Assembly (NCBI RefSeq): GCF_003464595.1
Contig: NZ_QRZF01000016.1
Coordinates: 74,135-138,134, forward strand
From: Bacteroides intestinalis
GTDB taxonomy: Bacteria; Bacteroidota; Bacteroidia; Bacteroidales; Bacteroidaceae
DNA: 64,000 nucleotides
Direction: 5' to 3'
Translations under genes and position numbers: made by a program
Shown: in pieces, positions 27,121-37,507 of the stretch
Position numbering within the stretch: position 1 is the stretch's first letter
Layout of the letters: each line of letters starts with the position of its first letter
Notes under the pieces: model-generated
What the model was told of the DNA's origin: nothing
Seen by the model: only the letters and a program-made list of their open reading frames with translations
Databases searched by the model: none

Positions 27121-27232
27121 TAAAAAGTCAGGTAGGCCCTATCGCTTACCAAGGTCCGTTGAAGGCAATTCAGAGGTATTGCCCAGTTCGACCAACTATC
27201 CTATTATATACATCTAAAAGTTAATTAGATTT

Positions 27233-27583
27233 ATGAACTTTACTTTGTTAGTAGTCGTCTTGCTGACGGCAATTGCTTTCGTGGGTATTGTTATCGCATT
27301 GTCAAAAGCGATATCACCCCGTTCGTACAATCCACAGAAGATGGAAGCGTACGAGTGCGGTATCCCTACCCGTGGTAAATCATGGATGCAATTCCGGGTA
27401 GGTTACTATCTGTTTGCCATCCTGTTTTTGATGTTTGATGTGGAAACAGTATTCCTGTTCCCATGGGCTGTTATCGCCCGTGACCTGGGAATAGCAGGAT
27501 TACTCAGTATCTTATTTTTCTTACTTATCCTTGTATTGGGACTTGCCTACGCATGGCGGAAAGGAGCATTGGAATGGAAATAA
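27233..27583 (+). CDS. nuoA: NADH-quinone oxidoreductase-like complex I subunit A
   Basis: 116 residues with three membrane segments. The conserved loop [39 protein letters not shown], quoted here in parts (YECG, FDVE), is diagnostic of NuoA. First gene of the complex I operon. Its end overlaps the chosen nuoB start by 10 bases. Confidence 0.96.
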   Translation: MNFTLLVVVLLTAIAFVGIVIALSKAISPRSYNPQKMEAYECGIPTRGKSWMQFRVGYYLFAILFLMFDVETVFLFPWAVIARDLGIAGLLSILFFLLILVLGLAYAWRKGALEWK

Positions 27584-28173
27584 AGAAAAAGCCCAAAATA
27601 AAATCTATCCCGTATGAAGAATTTACGGATAATGAAACATTGGAGAAACTCGTTCGCGAACTTAATGCCGGAGGTGCAAACGTCGCCCTCGGAGTATTGG
27701 ACGATTTCATCAACTGGGGACGCAGTAATTCACTGTGGCCACTTACGTTTGCAACAAGCTGTTGCGGTATCGAGTTCATGGCACTGGGTGCCGCGCGCTA
27801 TGACATGGCGCGCTTCGGATTTGAAGTAGCCCGTGCCAGTCCGCGACAGGCAGATATGATTATGGTATGCGGAACCATTACTAATAAGATGGCACCTGTA
27901 CTAAAACGCTTGTACGACCAGATGCCAGACCCGAAATATGTGGTTGCCGTAGGTGGATGTGCCGTCAGTGGCGGGCCATTTAAGAAGTCGTACCATGTAG
28001 TAAATGGAGTAGATAAGGTTCTACCGGTGGATGTGTACATCCCGGGATGTCCTCCCCGTCCGGAAGCATTCTATTATGGTATGATGCAATTGCAGCGCAA
28101 AGTGAAAATTGAAAAATTCTTCGGTGGAGTAAACAGAAAAGAGCCCAAACCGAAAGAGGAGACAGAAAAATAA
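27574..28173 (+). CDS. nuoB: Complex I subunit B
   Basis: 199 residues from the chosen start. Cluster N2 ligands are visible: the adjacent cysteines in [11 protein letters not shown], the cysteine in [12 protein letters not shown] and the one in [12 protein letters not shown]. NuoB carries the terminal iron-sulphur cluster that reduces quinone. The start at 27574 is chosen over 27553 because AAAGGAG lies 8 bases before it, a good ribosome-binding site. Confidence 0.96.
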   Translation: MEIKKKPKIKSIPYEEFTDNETLEKLVRELNAGGANVALGVLDDFINWGRSNSLWPLTFATSCCGIEFMALGAARYDMARFGFEVARASPRQADMIMVCGTITNKMAPVLKRLYDQMPDPKYVVAVGGCAVSGGPFKKSYHVVNGVDKVLPVDVYIPGCPPRPEAFYYGMMQLQRKVKIEKFFGGVNRKEPKPKEETEK

Positions 28174-28180
28174 TCAAAAT

Positions 28181-29773
28181 ATGGATAATATACGATTTAT
28201 AAAACCTGCGGACTTACATGCTGAAATGCTCCGTCTGTACCGCGAAGAGCAGATGGACTTCCTGAAGTGCCTTAGCGGTATGGACTGGGGAGAACCCGCC
28301 GATGGAGATGCACCGGATGCTCCACGCGGACTGGGTGTTGTCTACCTGCTGGAATCCACCGCTACCGGTAAACAAGCAGCAGTACGTACTGCTACTTTGG
28401 ACCGCAAGAATCCTGAATTACCCAGTGTCAGCGACATTTGGAAAGCAGCGGATTTCAATGAACGTGAAGTATATGACTTCTATGGTATTGTCTTCATAGG
28501 ACACCCTGATATGCGTCGTCTCTACCTGCGTAATGACTGGGTAGGCCACCCGATGCGTAAGGATAACGATCCGGAAAAGGACAACCCATTGCGCATGGAC
28601 AATGAAGAAACTATCGATACCACTGTCGAGTTAAAACTGAACCCGGATGGTACCGTGAGAAATAAAGAACTGGTGCTCTTTGGTGACGAGGAATACGTTG
28701 TGAACATCGGTCCCCAACACCCGGCTACGCATGGTGTAATGCGTTTCCGTGTATCACTGGAAGGTGAAACCATCGATAAGATAGATGCTAACTGTGGTTA
28801 CATCCACCGGGGTATTGAAAAAATGTGCGAAAGCCTTACTTATCCCCAAACGTTGGCATTGACCGACCGTCTGGATTATCTGGGTGCACACCAGAATCGC
28901 CATGCCCTGTGTATGTGTATTGAACAGGCAATGGGTATAGAAGTGAGTGACCGTGTGAAGTACATCCGCACCATTATGGATGAATTACAACGTATCGACT
29001 CTCACTTGCTGTTCTATTCCTGTCTGGCAATGGACCTCGGTGCCCTTACCGCTTTCTTCTATGGTTTCCGTGATCGTGAAAAAATACTCGACATCTTTGA
29101 GGAAACTTGTGGTGGACGCCTCATCATGAACTACAACACTATCGGTGGCGTACAGGCTGACTTGCATCCTAACTTCCAGAAACGAGTGAAAGAGTTCATC
29201 CCCTATCTGCGTGGAATCATCCACGAATATCACCAGGTATTCACCGGTAACATTATCGCACAACAACGTCTGAAAGGCGTAGGAGTGCTGAGCCGTGAAG
29301 ATGCTATCGCTTTCGGAGCCACAGGCGGCACAGGACGTGCCAGCGGCTGGGCTTGTGATGTGCGCAAGCGCCAACCTTATGGAGTATACGACAAAGTGGA
29401 TTTCAAAGAAATCGTCTATACCGAAGGAGACTCCTGGGCACGCTACATGGTTCGTATGGATGAAATCATGGAAAGTATGAATATCCTTGAGCAACTCATC
29501 GACAACATTCCCGAAGGTCCGTATCAGGAAAAGATGAAACCTATTATCCGCGTACCGGAAGGGCAGTATTATGCTGCTGTAGAGGGAAGCCGCGGTGAGT
29601 TTGGCGTCTTCCTGGAGAGTCATGGTGACAAAACTCCGTACCGCTTGCATTTCCGTTCAACGGGATTACCATTGGTAAGTACCGTAGACACCATCTGCCG
29701 CGGATCGAAGATTGCCGACCTGATAGCTATCGGGGGAACACTGGATTACGTAGTGCCGGATATTGACAGGTAA
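28181..29773 (+). CDS. nuoCD: Fused complex I subunits C and D
   Basis: 530 residues. Residues 1 to about 135 are NuoC (30 kDa subunit; FNEREVYDFYGIVFIGHPDMRRLYL). From about 160 on is NuoD (49 kDa subunit; IGPQHPATHGVMRF, CGYIHRGIEKM, DRLDYLGAHQN, GDSWARYMVRM). The quinone-site His and Tyr region is present. The C-D fusion is well known in several phyla. It belongs to the peripheral arm and contacts NuoB and NuoI. Confidence 0.96.
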   Translation: MDNIRFIKPADLHAEMLRLYREEQMDFLKCLSGMDWGEPADGDAPDAPRGLGVVYLLESTATGKQAAVRTATLDRKNPELPSVSDIWKAADFNEREVYDFYGIVFIGHPDMRRLYLRNDWVGHPMRKDNDPEKDNPLRMDNEETIDTTVELKLNPDGTVRNKELVLFGDEEYVVNIGPQHPATHGVMRFRVSLEGETIDKIDANCGYIHRGIEKMCESLTYPQTLALTDRLDYLGAHQNRHALCMCIEQAMGIEVSDRVKYIRTIMDELQRIDSHLLFYSCLAMDLGALTAFFYGFRDREKILDIFEETCGGRLIMNYNTIGGVQADLHPNFQKRVKEFIPYLRGIIHEYHQVFTGNIIAQQRLKGVGVLSREDAIAFGATGGTGRASGWACDVRKRQPYGVYDKVDFKEIVYTEGDSWARYMVRMDEIMESMNILEQLIDNIPEGPYQEKMKPIIRVPEGQYYAAVEGSRGEFGVFLESHGDKTPYRLHFRSTGLPLVSTVDTICRGSKIADLIAIGGTLDYVVPDIDR

Positions 29774-29782
29774 TTAATGATG

Positions 29783-29862
29783 AACGATTAGTGATTAGTG
29801 ATGAGCGAACTACGCTGTCACATCGCAAGATACTAATCACTGATCACTAACAACTAATAACT
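29783..29862. repeat. 7-bp-repeat hairpin element between nuoCD and nuoH
   Basis: Left arm units GATTAGT repeat with a 7-bp period from 29785; the right arm has the complementary AATCACT-type units. The core is CTACGCTGTCACATCGC, which shares TACGCT with the elements at 51838 and 53010. It begins about 10 bases after the nuoCD stop. Confidence 0.85.
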
Positions 29863-29869
29863 AAATAAC

Positions 29870-30946
29870 GTGTTTGACTTTAGTATAGTAACCAACTGGA
29901 TACACCAGACGCTGACTTCCATCATGCCGGAAGGTCTGGCAATATTCCTCGAATGTGTAGTGATAGGCGTGTGCATCATCCTGATGTATGCCGTGCTCGC
30001 CATCATTCTTATTTATATGGAGCGCAAGATATGCGCCTTCTTCCAATGCCGCCTCGGTCCGAACCGTGTGGGTAAATGGGGTAGCATCCAAGTCATTTGT
30101 GACGTATTGAAGATGCTGACCAAAGAGATATTCACCCCCAAGGATGCTGACCGCTTTCTCTATAATCTGGCACCGTTCATGGTGATCATTGCTTCGTTCC
30201 TGACCTTTGCATGCCTGCCTATTAATAAAGGTATGGAAGTACTGAACTTCAATGTAGGTGTATTCTTCCTGCTGGCTGCGTCCAGTATAGGTGTAATAGG
30301 TATTCTATTGGCAGGATGGGGTTCGAACAATAAGTTCTCACTCATCGGTGCCATGCGAAGCGGCGCACAGATTATCTCATATGAATTGTCTGTAGGACTA
30401 AGTATACTGACCATGGTAGTACTGATGGGAACAATGCAGTTCTCTGAAATTGTAGAAGGCCAAGCAGATGGATGGTTCATCTTCAAAGGACACATACCTG
30501 CAGTAATTGCATTCGTTATCTATCTGATAGCCGGAAACGCAGAATGTAACCGCGGTCCGTTCGACTTACCGGAAGCAGAAAGTGAATTGACGGCAGGATA
30601 CCACACCGAATACAGCGGTATGCACTTCGGTTTCTTCTACCTGGCCGAATATCTGAACCTGTTTATCGTAGCCAGTGTAGCTGCTACCATCTTCCTGGGT
30701 GGCTGGATGCCATTCCATATCGTAGGACTGGACGGCTTCAATGCTATAATGGATTATATTCCGGGCTTCATCTGGTTCTTTGGTAAAGCTTTCTTTGTAG
30801 TATTCCTACTGATGTGGATTAAGTGGACATTCCCCCGCCTGCGTATCGACCAGATATTGGCACTGGAATGGAAGTACCTGGTACCGATTTCAATGCTGAA
30901 CCTGATCATCATGGTACTGATTGTTGTATTTAAACTGCACTTCTAA
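29870..30946 (+). CDS. nuoH: Complex I membrane subunit H
   Basis: 358 residues, about eight membrane segments. [18 protein letters not shown] near the start and [20 protein letters not shown] in the middle are NuoH signatures that form the quinone channel with NuoB and NuoD. The start is GTG, 7 bases after a hairpin element; no alternative ATG fits the family start. Confidence 0.95.
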   Translation: MFDFSIVTNWIHQTLTSIMPEGLAIFLECVVIGVCIILMYAVLAIILIYMERKICAFFQCRLGPNRVGKWGSIQVICDVLKMLTKEIFTPKDADRFLYNLAPFMVIIASFLTFACLPINKGMEVLNFNVGVFFLLAASSIGVIGILLAGWGSNNKFSLIGAMRSGAQIISYELSVGLSILTMVVLMGTMQFSEIVEGQADGWFIFKGHIPAVIAFVIYLIAGNAECNRGPFDLPEAESELTAGYHTEYSGMHFGFFYLAEYLNLFIVASVAATIFLGGWMPFHIVGLDGFNAIMDYIPGFIWFFGKAFFVVFLLMWIKWTFPRLRIDQILALEWKYLVPISMLNLIIMVLIVVFKLHF

Positions 30947-31001
30947 CCGGCGTAGCGCCGGAGCAAAGTTTCCCTTCGGGTAAATTAAATATAAAGAGAT
31001 A

Positions 31002-31478
31002 ATGAAAGATAAGAACGAAACATACAGTTATTTAGGCGGATTGATGCATGGCATCGGTTCTTTGCTAACAGGTATGAAAACTACCATGACTGTTTTTTGC
31101 CGCCGGAAAGTAACGGAACAATATCCGGAAAACCGTGCGACACTGGAAATGTTCGACCGTTTTCGCGGAACGCTGACCATGCCCCACAATGAGCGGAACG
31201 AACATCACTGTATAGCATGTGGACTATGTCAGATAGCATGCCCCAATGACACTATCAAAGTAACCAGTGAAATGATAGAGACTGAGGACGGCAAGAAAAA
31301 GAAGATTTTGGCGAAGTATGAATACGATCTCGGTTCATGCATGTTTTGCCAACTTTGCGTTACAGCTTGTCCGCACGATGCAATTACGTTTGCTACAGAC
31401 TTTGAACATGCAGTATTCGACCGCACAAAGCTGGTGAAGACGCTTAATCATCCGGGCAGTCACGTAATAAAAAAATGA
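31002..31478 (+). CDS. nuoI: Complex I iron-sulphur subunit I
   Basis: 158 residues. Two 4Fe-4S motifs are complete: CIACGLCQIACPND and CMFCQLCVTACPHD. They hold clusters N6a and N6b, linking the electron input side to N2. Because nuoE, nuoF and nuoG are absent, NuoI is the likely docking point for the electron donor, probably ferredoxin or a flavodoxin (inference). The stop lies at the edge of a hairpin element. Confidence 0.96.
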   Translation: MKDKNETYSYLGGLMHGIGSLLTGMKTTMTVFCRRKVTEQYPENRATLEMFDRFRGTLTMPHNERNEHHCIACGLCQIACPNDTIKVTSEMIETEDGKKKKILAKYEYDLGSCMFCQLCVTACPHDAITFATDFEHAVFDRTKLVKTLNHPGSHVIKK

Positions 31479-31545
31479 TTAACGATTAGTGATAAGTGAT
31501 TAGTGCCATGCGGCATATACCAATCACTTATCAATAAACACTAAA
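31477..31545. repeat. 7-bp-repeat hairpin element between nuoI and nuoJ
   Basis: Left arm units GATTAAC, GATTAGT, GATAAGT and GATTAGT have a 7-bp period; the right arm is partly complementary. The core GCCATGCGGCATATACC shares CATGCGGCA with the element at 40450. The left arm starts in the nuoI stop. Confidence 0.85.
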
Positions 31546-31557
31546 ACATTAAATCAA

Positions 31558-32073
31558 ATGGAAATAACCCTTGAAACCGTAGTATTCTACTTTCTGGCAG
31601 TGTTCATCACCGTGTGTTCTATTCTCACAGTGACTACACGCCGCATGGTACGCTCGGCAACGTATCTGCTGTTTACGCTTTTCGGCACAGCAGGCATCTA
31701 CTTCCTGTTAGGTTACACCTTCCTGGGATCAGTACAAATCATGGTTTATGCCGGCGGTATTGTGGTACTCTACGTCTTCTCCATCCTGCTAACCAGTGGC
31801 GAAGGAGACCGTACCATCGACAAATTGAAACGTAGCAAACTGGTGGCCGGTCTGGGAGCAACCGTAGGCGGAGCCATCATCGTACTGTTCATCACACTGA
31901 AACATAAGTTTATAGTAACCACCGATCTTGTACCATTGGAAATCAATATCAAGACTATCGGACATTCTATGTTGAGTAGTGATAAATATGGTTATCTGCT
32001 TCCTTTCGAGGCAATCAGCATCCTGTTGCTGGCATGTATCGTAGGTGGCTTGGTGATTGCACGTAAACGATAA
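31558..32073 (+). CDS. nuoJ: Complex I membrane subunit J
   Basis: 171 residues with five membrane segments. The glycine-rich third helix segment (VQIMVYAGGIVVLYVFSILL, in part MVYAGGIVVLYVF) is the NuoJ hallmark. It belongs to the proton-pumping arm and adjoins nuoK. Confidence 0.95.
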   Translation: MEITLETVVFYFLAVFITVCSILTVTTRRMVRSATYLLFTLFGTAGIYFLLGYTFLGSVQIMVYAGGIVVLYVFSILLTSGEGDRTIDKLKRSKLVAGLGATVGGAIIVLFITLKHKFIVTTDLVPLEINIKTIGHSMLSSDKYGYLLPFEAISILLLACIVGGLVIARKR

Positions 32074-32085
32074 AAACAATTGATT

Positions 32086-32394
32086 ATGATACACATGGAA
32101 TATTATCTGATAGTTTCGGCTATCATGTTTTTCGCCGGTATTTACGGGTTCTTCACCCGCCGCAACACGCTGGCGATACTTATCAGCATCGAGTTGATAC
32201 TGAATGCTACGGATATCAACTTCGCAGTATTCAACCGTTTCCTTTTCCCCGACGGACTGGAAGGGTATTTCTTTGCCCTGTTCTCCATCGCCATCTCGGC
32301 AGCCGAAACGGCAGTAGCTATCGCGATTATGATCAATATCTACCGTAATATACGAAGCATCCAGGTTAATAAACTGGACGAATTGAAGTGGTAG
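32086..32394 (+). CDS. nuoK: Complex I membrane subunit K
   Basis: 102 residues, three membrane segments with the conserved glutamates in ISIELILNATDINF and ISAAETAVAIAI that take part in proton movement. An ATG at 32086 was chosen; a TTG at 32080 and an ATG at 32095 are alternatives. Confidence 0.94.
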   Translation: MIHMEYYLIVSAIMFFAGIYGFFTRRNTLAILISIELILNATDINFAVFNRFLFPDGLEGYFFALFSIAISAAETAVAIAIMINIYRNIRSIQVNKLDELKW

Positions 32395-32435
32395 AATAAG
32401 TACAGTATCAATAATAGAATAAAAAAGAAAAGAAT

Positions 32436-34325
32436 ATGGAATATACAATCTTCATTCTCCTGCTTCCTCTCCTCTCCTTCCTGGTATTGGGGATTGGCGG
32501 CAAATGGATGACGCACCGGACGGCAGGCATCATCGGTACCACGGTATTGGCTGTGGTGGCCCTACTGAGCTATGCCACTGCCTGGCAATATTTCTCCGCT
32601 CCACGTCTGACAGACGGCACTTTCGACACAGTTATACCTTATAATGTGACGTGGCTGCCTTTCACCCCAACGCTGAGCATCGACCTGGGTATCCTGCTCG
32701 ATCCTATTTCAGTAATGATGCTTATTGTTATCTCTACCGTGTCGCTGATGGTACATATCTACTCTTTCGGCTACATGAAAGGTGAACATGGATTCCAACG
32801 TTATTATGCATTTCTCAGCCTCTTCACCATGTCCATGCTGGGTCTGGTAGTGGCTACCAATATCTTCCAGATGTATCTGTTCTGGGAGTTGGTGGGTGTT
32901 TCGTCTTATCTGCTTATCGGTTTCTACTATACGAAGCCGTCTGCTGTTGCTGCAAGCAAAAAGGCGTTTATTGTCACCCGTTTTGCCGACCTGGGTTTCC
33001 TGATCGGTATCCTCGTTTACGGTTACTATGCCGGAACCTATACTTTCCAGCCCAGTGAAATGGCATTACTGAAAGGCGGTGCGACAATGATACCTCTGGC
33101 ACTGGGACTTATGTTTATCGGTGGTGCCGGTAAGAGTGCAATGTTCCCATTGCATATCTGGTTACCGGATGCTATGGAAGGCCCGACACCTGTCAGTGCA
33201 TTGATCCATGCAGCAACGATGGTAGTAGCCGGAGTTTATCTTGTGGCACGAATGTTCCCGTTGTTCATCGGTTATGCACCGGATGTGCTGCACCTGGTAG
33301 CTTACGTCGGAGCGTTCACTGCATTCTACGCCGCTTCGGTAGCTTGTGTGCAGAGTGATATCAAGCGTGTATTAGCATTCTCTACTATTTCACAAATTGG
33401 CTTTATGATGGTGGCACTGGGAGTTTGTACTTCTGCCGATCCACATCACGGTGGCCTGGGTTACATGGCAGGAATGTTCCATCTGTTTACACACGCCATG
33501 TTCAAGGCATTGCTCTTCCTCGGTGCAGGTAGCATCATCCATGCAGTACACAGCAATGAAATGTCCGCTATGGGTGGGTTACGTAAATATATGCCTGTAA
33601 CACATATCACATTCCTGATTGCATGTCTTGCCATCGCAGGTATCCCTCCGTTCTCCGGATTCTTCTCTAAAGACGAAATACTGACTGCATGCTTCCAGTT
33701 CAGTCCTGCTATGGGTTGGATTATGACAGCAATTGCTGCTATGACGGCATTCTATATGTTCCGCCTCTATTACGGAATTTTCTGGGGTAAAGAAAACAAA
33801 GAGCTTCACTCTGAACATAAGCCCCACGAAAGCCCGCTGGCTATGACTATCCCGTTGGTGTTCCTTGCTGTTGTTACCATTGTAGCAGGTTTCATCCCCT
33901 TCGGTAAGTTCATCAGCTCCAACGGTACAGCTTACGAGATACATCTCGATTGGACAGTAGCAGGCACCAGCATCGCCATAGCCGTTATCTCCATTGCGAT
34001 TGCTACAGCCATGTATGCACGGGCCAAACAACCCGTTGCCAATGCTCTTGCCCACCGCTTCCGCGGATTATGGACAGCTGCTTATCATCGATTCTATATC
34101 GACGAAGTATATCAGTTCATAACTCACAAGATTATTTTCGGTTGCATCTCCCGCCCCATTGCCTGGTTCGATCGCCATGTAGTAGATGGCTTCTTCAACT
34201 TCCTTGCCTGGAGTGCCAACGCCACCAGCGATGAGATACGCGGTTTGCAAAGCGGACAGATTCAGCAATACACTTACGTATTCCTGTTGGGTACGCTGGC
34301 GCTGATATTGCTATTGCTGCTATAG
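32436..34325 (+). CDS. nuoL: Complex I antiporter-like subunit L
   Basis: 629 residues, about 16 membrane segments including the long lateral helix near the C-terminus. Motifs include LFWELVGVSSYLLIG, MFPLHIWLPDAMEGPTPVSALIHAATMV and LAIAGIPPFSGFFSKDE. One of three proton-pumping antiporter-like subunits, at the far end of the membrane arm. Confidence 0.96.
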   Translation: MEYTIFILLLPLLSFLVLGIGGKWMTHRTAGIIGTTVLAVVALLSYATAWQYFSAPRLTDGTFDTVIPYNVTWLPFTPTLSIDLGILLDPISVMMLIVISTVSLMVHIYSFGYMKGEHGFQRYYAFLSLFTMSMLGLVVATNIFQMYLFWELVGVSSYLLIGFYYTKPSAVAASKKAFIVTRFADLGFLIGILVYGYYAGTYTFQPSEMALLKGGATMIPLALGLMFIGGAGKSAMFPLHIWLPDAMEGPTPVSALIHAATMVVAGVYLVARMFPLFIGYAPDVLHLVAYVGAFTAFYAASVACVQSDIKRVLAFSTISQIGFMMVALGVCTSADPHHGGLGYMAGMFHLFTHAMFKALLFLGAGSIIHAVHSNEMSAMGGLRKYMPVTHITFLIACLAIAGIPPFSGFFSKDEILTACFQFSPAMGWIMTAIAAMTAFYMFRLYYGIFWGKENKELHSEHKPHESPLAMTIPLVFLAVVTIVAGFIPFGKFISSNGTAYEIHLDWTVAGTSIAIAVISIAIATAMYARAKQPVANALAHRFRGLWTAAYHRFYIDEVYQFITHKIIFGCISRPIAWFDRHVVDGFFNFLAWSANATSDEIRGLQSGQIQQYTYVFLLGTLALILLLLL

Positions 34326-34330
34326 TAGAG

Positions 34331-34368
34331 AAATGTTAATCGTAATTCGTAAATAGTAAAACGTAATA
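34331..34368. repeat. One-armed 7-bp repeat between nuoL and nuoM
   Basis: Units like TAATCGT, AATTCGT, AAATAGT and AAAACGT follow with a 7-bp period directly after the nuoL stop. No second arm or core is present, so it may be a remnant or a half element of the hairpin family. Confidence 0.6.
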
Positions 34369-34373
34369 TAAAG

Positions 34374-35855
34374 ATGAACATATTAAGTATTTTTGTTCTC
34401 ATCCCTCTGTTGATGTTGCTTGGTCTCTGGCTAAGTCGTAACATCAAGCAGATACGCACGGTGATGGTCATAGGTGCATCAGCATTGGTGCTGGCTGCCG
34501 TAGGCCTGACCATTGCTTACCTGCAAGCCCGTGCCGCCGGAGACACTGCCGAAATGCTGTTCCGTGCAGATGTACCTTGGTATCCGGCACTTAATATACA
34601 TTACTCCGTGGGAGTAGACGGCATTTCAGTAGCCATGTTGCTGCTTTCTGCCATCATTGTCTTCACCGGTACTTTCGCCTCCTGGCGTTTGCAACCGCTG
34701 ACAAAAGAGTATTTCCTCTGGTTCACCCTGCTTTCCCTGGGCGTGTTCGGCTTCTTCATTTCTACAGACTTGTTCACTATGTTCATGTTCTATGAGGTAG
34801 CGCTCATTCCTATGTACCTGCTTATCGGTGTATGGGGCAGTGGACGAAAGGAATATTCTGCCATGAAGCTGACATTGATGTTGATGGGTGGTTCTGCATT
34901 CTTGCTGATTGGTATTCTGGGTATCTACTTCGGTTCCGGTGCCACCAGTATGAACTTGCTGGAGATTGCACAACTGCACAATATTCCAATTGAACAACAA
35001 CGCATCTGGTTCCCGCTCACCTTCCTCGGTTTCGGTGTACTCGGTGCATTATTCCCGTTCCATACATGGAGCCCCGACGGTCATGCCTCTGCGCCTACGG
35101 CTGTAAGTATGCTCCATGCAGGTGTGTTGATGAAACTTGGAGGTTATGGCTGCTTCCGTATCGCCATGTATCTGATGCCCGAAGCTGCCCAGGAACTTGG
35201 ATGGATCTTCCTGATCCTGACTGGTATATCCGTAGTTTACGGTGCTTTCTCTGCTTGTGTACAGACGGACTTGAAGTATATCAACGCATACTCTTCCGTA
35301 TCTCACTGCGGTCTCGTACTCTTTGCCATCCTGATGATGAACCAGACTGCTTGTACCGGTGCTGTCCTGCAAATGCTCAGCCACGGATTGATGACTGCCC
35401 TGTTCTTTGCCCTTATCGGTATGATATACGGCCGCACTCATACCCGTGACGTACGCGAGCTCTCCGGTTTGATGAAGATTATGCCTTTCCTGGCTGTCTG
35501 CTATGTGATTGCCGGACTTGCTAACCTCGGACTTCCGGGACTCAGCGGTTTCGTTGCCGAAATGACCATCTTCAACGGTGCATTCCAGCATGTGGATGTC
35601 TTCCACCGTACGTGGACGATTATTGCCTGCACCAGTATCGTAATCACTGCAGTCTATATCCTTAGACTCGTTGGTAAGATTCTCTATGGCACTTGTACTA
35701 ACAAGCATCACCTGACATTAACCGACGCTACCTGGGATGAACGCACCGCCGTTATCATACTCATCGTTTGCGTTGCAGGTCTCGGTCTTGCTCCGTTATG
35801 GATCAGCAATATGATTGGAGAAAGTGTATTGCCTTTGATAACTTCGTTCAATTAA
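34374..35855 (+). CDS. nuoM: Complex I antiporter-like subunit M
   Basis: 493 residues, about 14 membrane segments. MFMFYEVALIPMYLLIGVWG carries the conserved glutamate and FPFHTWSPDGHASAPTAVSML the discontinuous helix. A later NLGLPGLSGFVAEM is typical of NuoM. Proton pumping subunit. Confidence 0.96.
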   Translation: MNILSIFVLIPLLMLLGLWLSRNIKQIRTVMVIGASALVLAAVGLTIAYLQARAAGDTAEMLFRADVPWYPALNIHYSVGVDGISVAMLLLSAIIVFTGTFASWRLQPLTKEYFLWFTLLSLGVFGFFISTDLFTMFMFYEVALIPMYLLIGVWGSGRKEYSAMKLTLMLMGGSAFLLIGILGIYFGSGATSMNLLEIAQLHNIPIEQQRIWFPLTFLGFGVLGALFPFHTWSPDGHASAPTAVSMLHAGVLMKLGGYGCFRIAMYLMPEAAQELGWIFLILTGISVVYGAFSACVQTDLKYINAYSSVSHCGLVLFAILMMNQTACTGAVLQMLSHGLMTALFFALIGMIYGRTHTRDVRELSGLMKIMPFLAVCYVIAGLANLGLPGLSGFVAEMTIFNGAFQHVDVFHRTWTIIACTSIVITAVYILRLVGKILYGTCTNKHHLTLTDATWDERTAVIILIVCVAGLGLAPLWISNMIGESVLPLITSFN

Positions 35856-35965
35856 AGAATGAAAGAATTAAAGAATGAAAGACCGTATAACATCAAAAGC
35901 CTAAGCCCATGCCGCAAAAGCATGATGCTGAATGCCTTTCATTCTTTCATTATTAATTATTAATT
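35853..35965. repeat. 8-bp-repeat hairpin element between nuoM and nuoN
   Basis: Left arm units AAAGAATG/AAAGAATT repeat with an 8-bp period and begin in the nuoM stop; the right arm has CTTTCATT units. The core contains GCCCATGCCGCAAAAGCATG, whose complement resembles the core of the element at 40450. The arms can form a long stem. Confidence 0.87.
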
Positions 35966-35974
35966 TTGTTACAA

Positions 35975-37414
35975 ATGGATTATTCCCAATTCCTCATTCT
36001 CAAAGAAGAGCTTTCGCTGATAGCGGTCATCGTTATCCTCTTCGTAGCCGACCTCTTTATGAGCCCTGATGCACATAAAAAGGATGGTAACCCACGACTC
36101 AACACCATGTTGCCCGTCGTGTTGCTCACGATACACACGCTGATTACGATCATACCCGGTCCGGCTGCCGATGCTTTCGGTGGTATGTACCATAATGCGC
36201 CGATACAAAGTATTGTGAAATCGATACTCAGTGTTGGTACGCTTATCGTCTTCCTGATGGCACACGAGTGGCTAAAACTGCCGGATACAATAATCAAACA
36301 GGGTGAATTCTATATGTTAACGCTCTGCACGCTGTTGGGTATGTATTTCATGATTTCCGCAGGTCACTTCCTGATGTTCTTTATTGGACTGGAAACAGCA
36401 AGTATCCCAATGGCTGCGCTGGTCGCTTTTGATAAGTATCGCCACCACTCTGCTGAGGCCGGTGCCAAATACATTCTTACAGCACTCTTCTCAAGCGGAC
36501 TGTTGCTATATGGTATTTCACTTATTTACGGCACAGTAGGCACACTTTACTTTGATGATATTCCGGCCCATCTAAACGGCAACGCCTTGCAGATAATGGC
36601 ATTTGTATTCTTCTTCTCCGGTATGGGATTCAAGCTCTCGCTCGTACCCTTCCACCTCTGGACAGCCGACGTATATGAAGGTGCTCCGAGTGTGGTAACT
36701 GCTTACCTGAGTGTAATCTCCAAAGGATCGGCTGCTTTCGTGCTGCTGACAATTCTGATCAAGACGTTTGCTCCGATGATAGATCAGTGGCAGGAAGTAC
36801 TCTACTGGGTTATTATAGCCTCTATCACCCTCGCCAACCTCTTTGCACTGCGCCAGGAAAACCTGAAACGACTGATGGCATTCTCCAGTATCTCGCAGGC
36901 AGGTTACATTATGTTGGGTGTCATTGCCGGTACACAACAAGGTATGGCATCATTGGTGTACTACATACTCATTTATATGTTTGCCAACCTCTCCGTATTT
37001 GCAGTAATCACGATTATTGCTTTGCGTGCCCAACGTTTCACACTTGAAGAATATAACGGACTGTACAGCACCAATCCCAAGCTGGCGTTCCTTATGACGC
37101 TCGCTCTGTTCTCACTGGCAGGTATTCCTCCGTTTGCAGGTTTCTTCTCGAAGTTCTTTATCTTCGCAGCAGCCTTCCAAGGTGGTTTCCACTTGCTGGT
37201 GTTTATTGCACTGGTAAACACAATTATCTCACTCTATTACTATCTGAAGATTGTGAAATCTATGTATATCAACAAGAGTGATGAGCCTATCGCTACTTTC
37301 CGTAGCGATAATTATACGCGTGCCAGCCTTGTCATCTGTACGCTCGGTATTATTGTATTGAGCCTTGCAAGCGTGGTTTATCAATCCATCGACAAGTTCT
37401 CGTTCGGACTATAA
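35975..37414 (+). CDS. nuoN: Complex I antiporter-like subunit N
   Basis: 479 residues, about 14 membrane segments. [19 protein letters not shown] and [22 protein letters not shown] are the NuoN signatures, with [17 protein letters not shown] later. Last gene of the operon, followed by a strong terminator. The ATG at 35975 is chosen over a TTG at 35966. Confidence 0.96.
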   Translation: MDYSQFLILKEELSLIAVIVILFVADLFMSPDAHKKDGNPRLNTMLPVVLLTIHTLITIIPGPAADAFGGMYHNAPIQSIVKSILSVGTLIVFLMAHEWLKLPDTIIKQGEFYMLTLCTLLGMYFMISAGHFLMFFIGLETASIPMAALVAFDKYRHHSAEAGAKYILTALFSSGLLLYGISLIYGTVGTLYFDDIPAHLNGNALQIMAFVFFFSGMGFKLSLVPFHLWTADVYEGAPSVVTAYLSVISKGSAAFVLLTILIKTFAPMIDQWQEVLYWVIIASITLANLFALRQENLKRLMAFSSISQAGYIMLGVIAGTQQGMASLVYYILIYMFANLSVFAVITIIALRAQRFTLEEYNGLYSTNPKLAFLMTLALFSLAGIPPFAGFFSKFFIFAAAFQGGFHLLVFIALVNTIISLYYYLKIVKSMYINKSDEPIATFRSDNYTRASLVICTLGIIVLSLASVVYQSIDKFSFGL

Positions 37415-37441
37415 CGGACATTAATTCTTATTTCACTAAAG

Positions 37442-37482
37442 TGTGTACCGAGAGAATCAAATCTCCGGTACACATTTTTTTT
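37442..37482 (+). terminator. Intrinsic terminator of the nuo operon
   Basis: TGTGTACC at 37442-37449 pairs with GGTACACA at 37467-37474, extended by GAGA/TCTC pairs, and is followed by eight T residues. It separates nuoN from the convergent histidine kinase gene. Confidence 0.92.
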
Positions 37483-37507
37483 ATCGTTAGTATTAGGATA
37501 ACAATGA

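Noticed and set aside
34331-34368. Full hairpin element between nuoL and nuoM
   Set aside because: Only one arm of 7-bp units is present; no complementary arm or core, so it is listed as a remnant.
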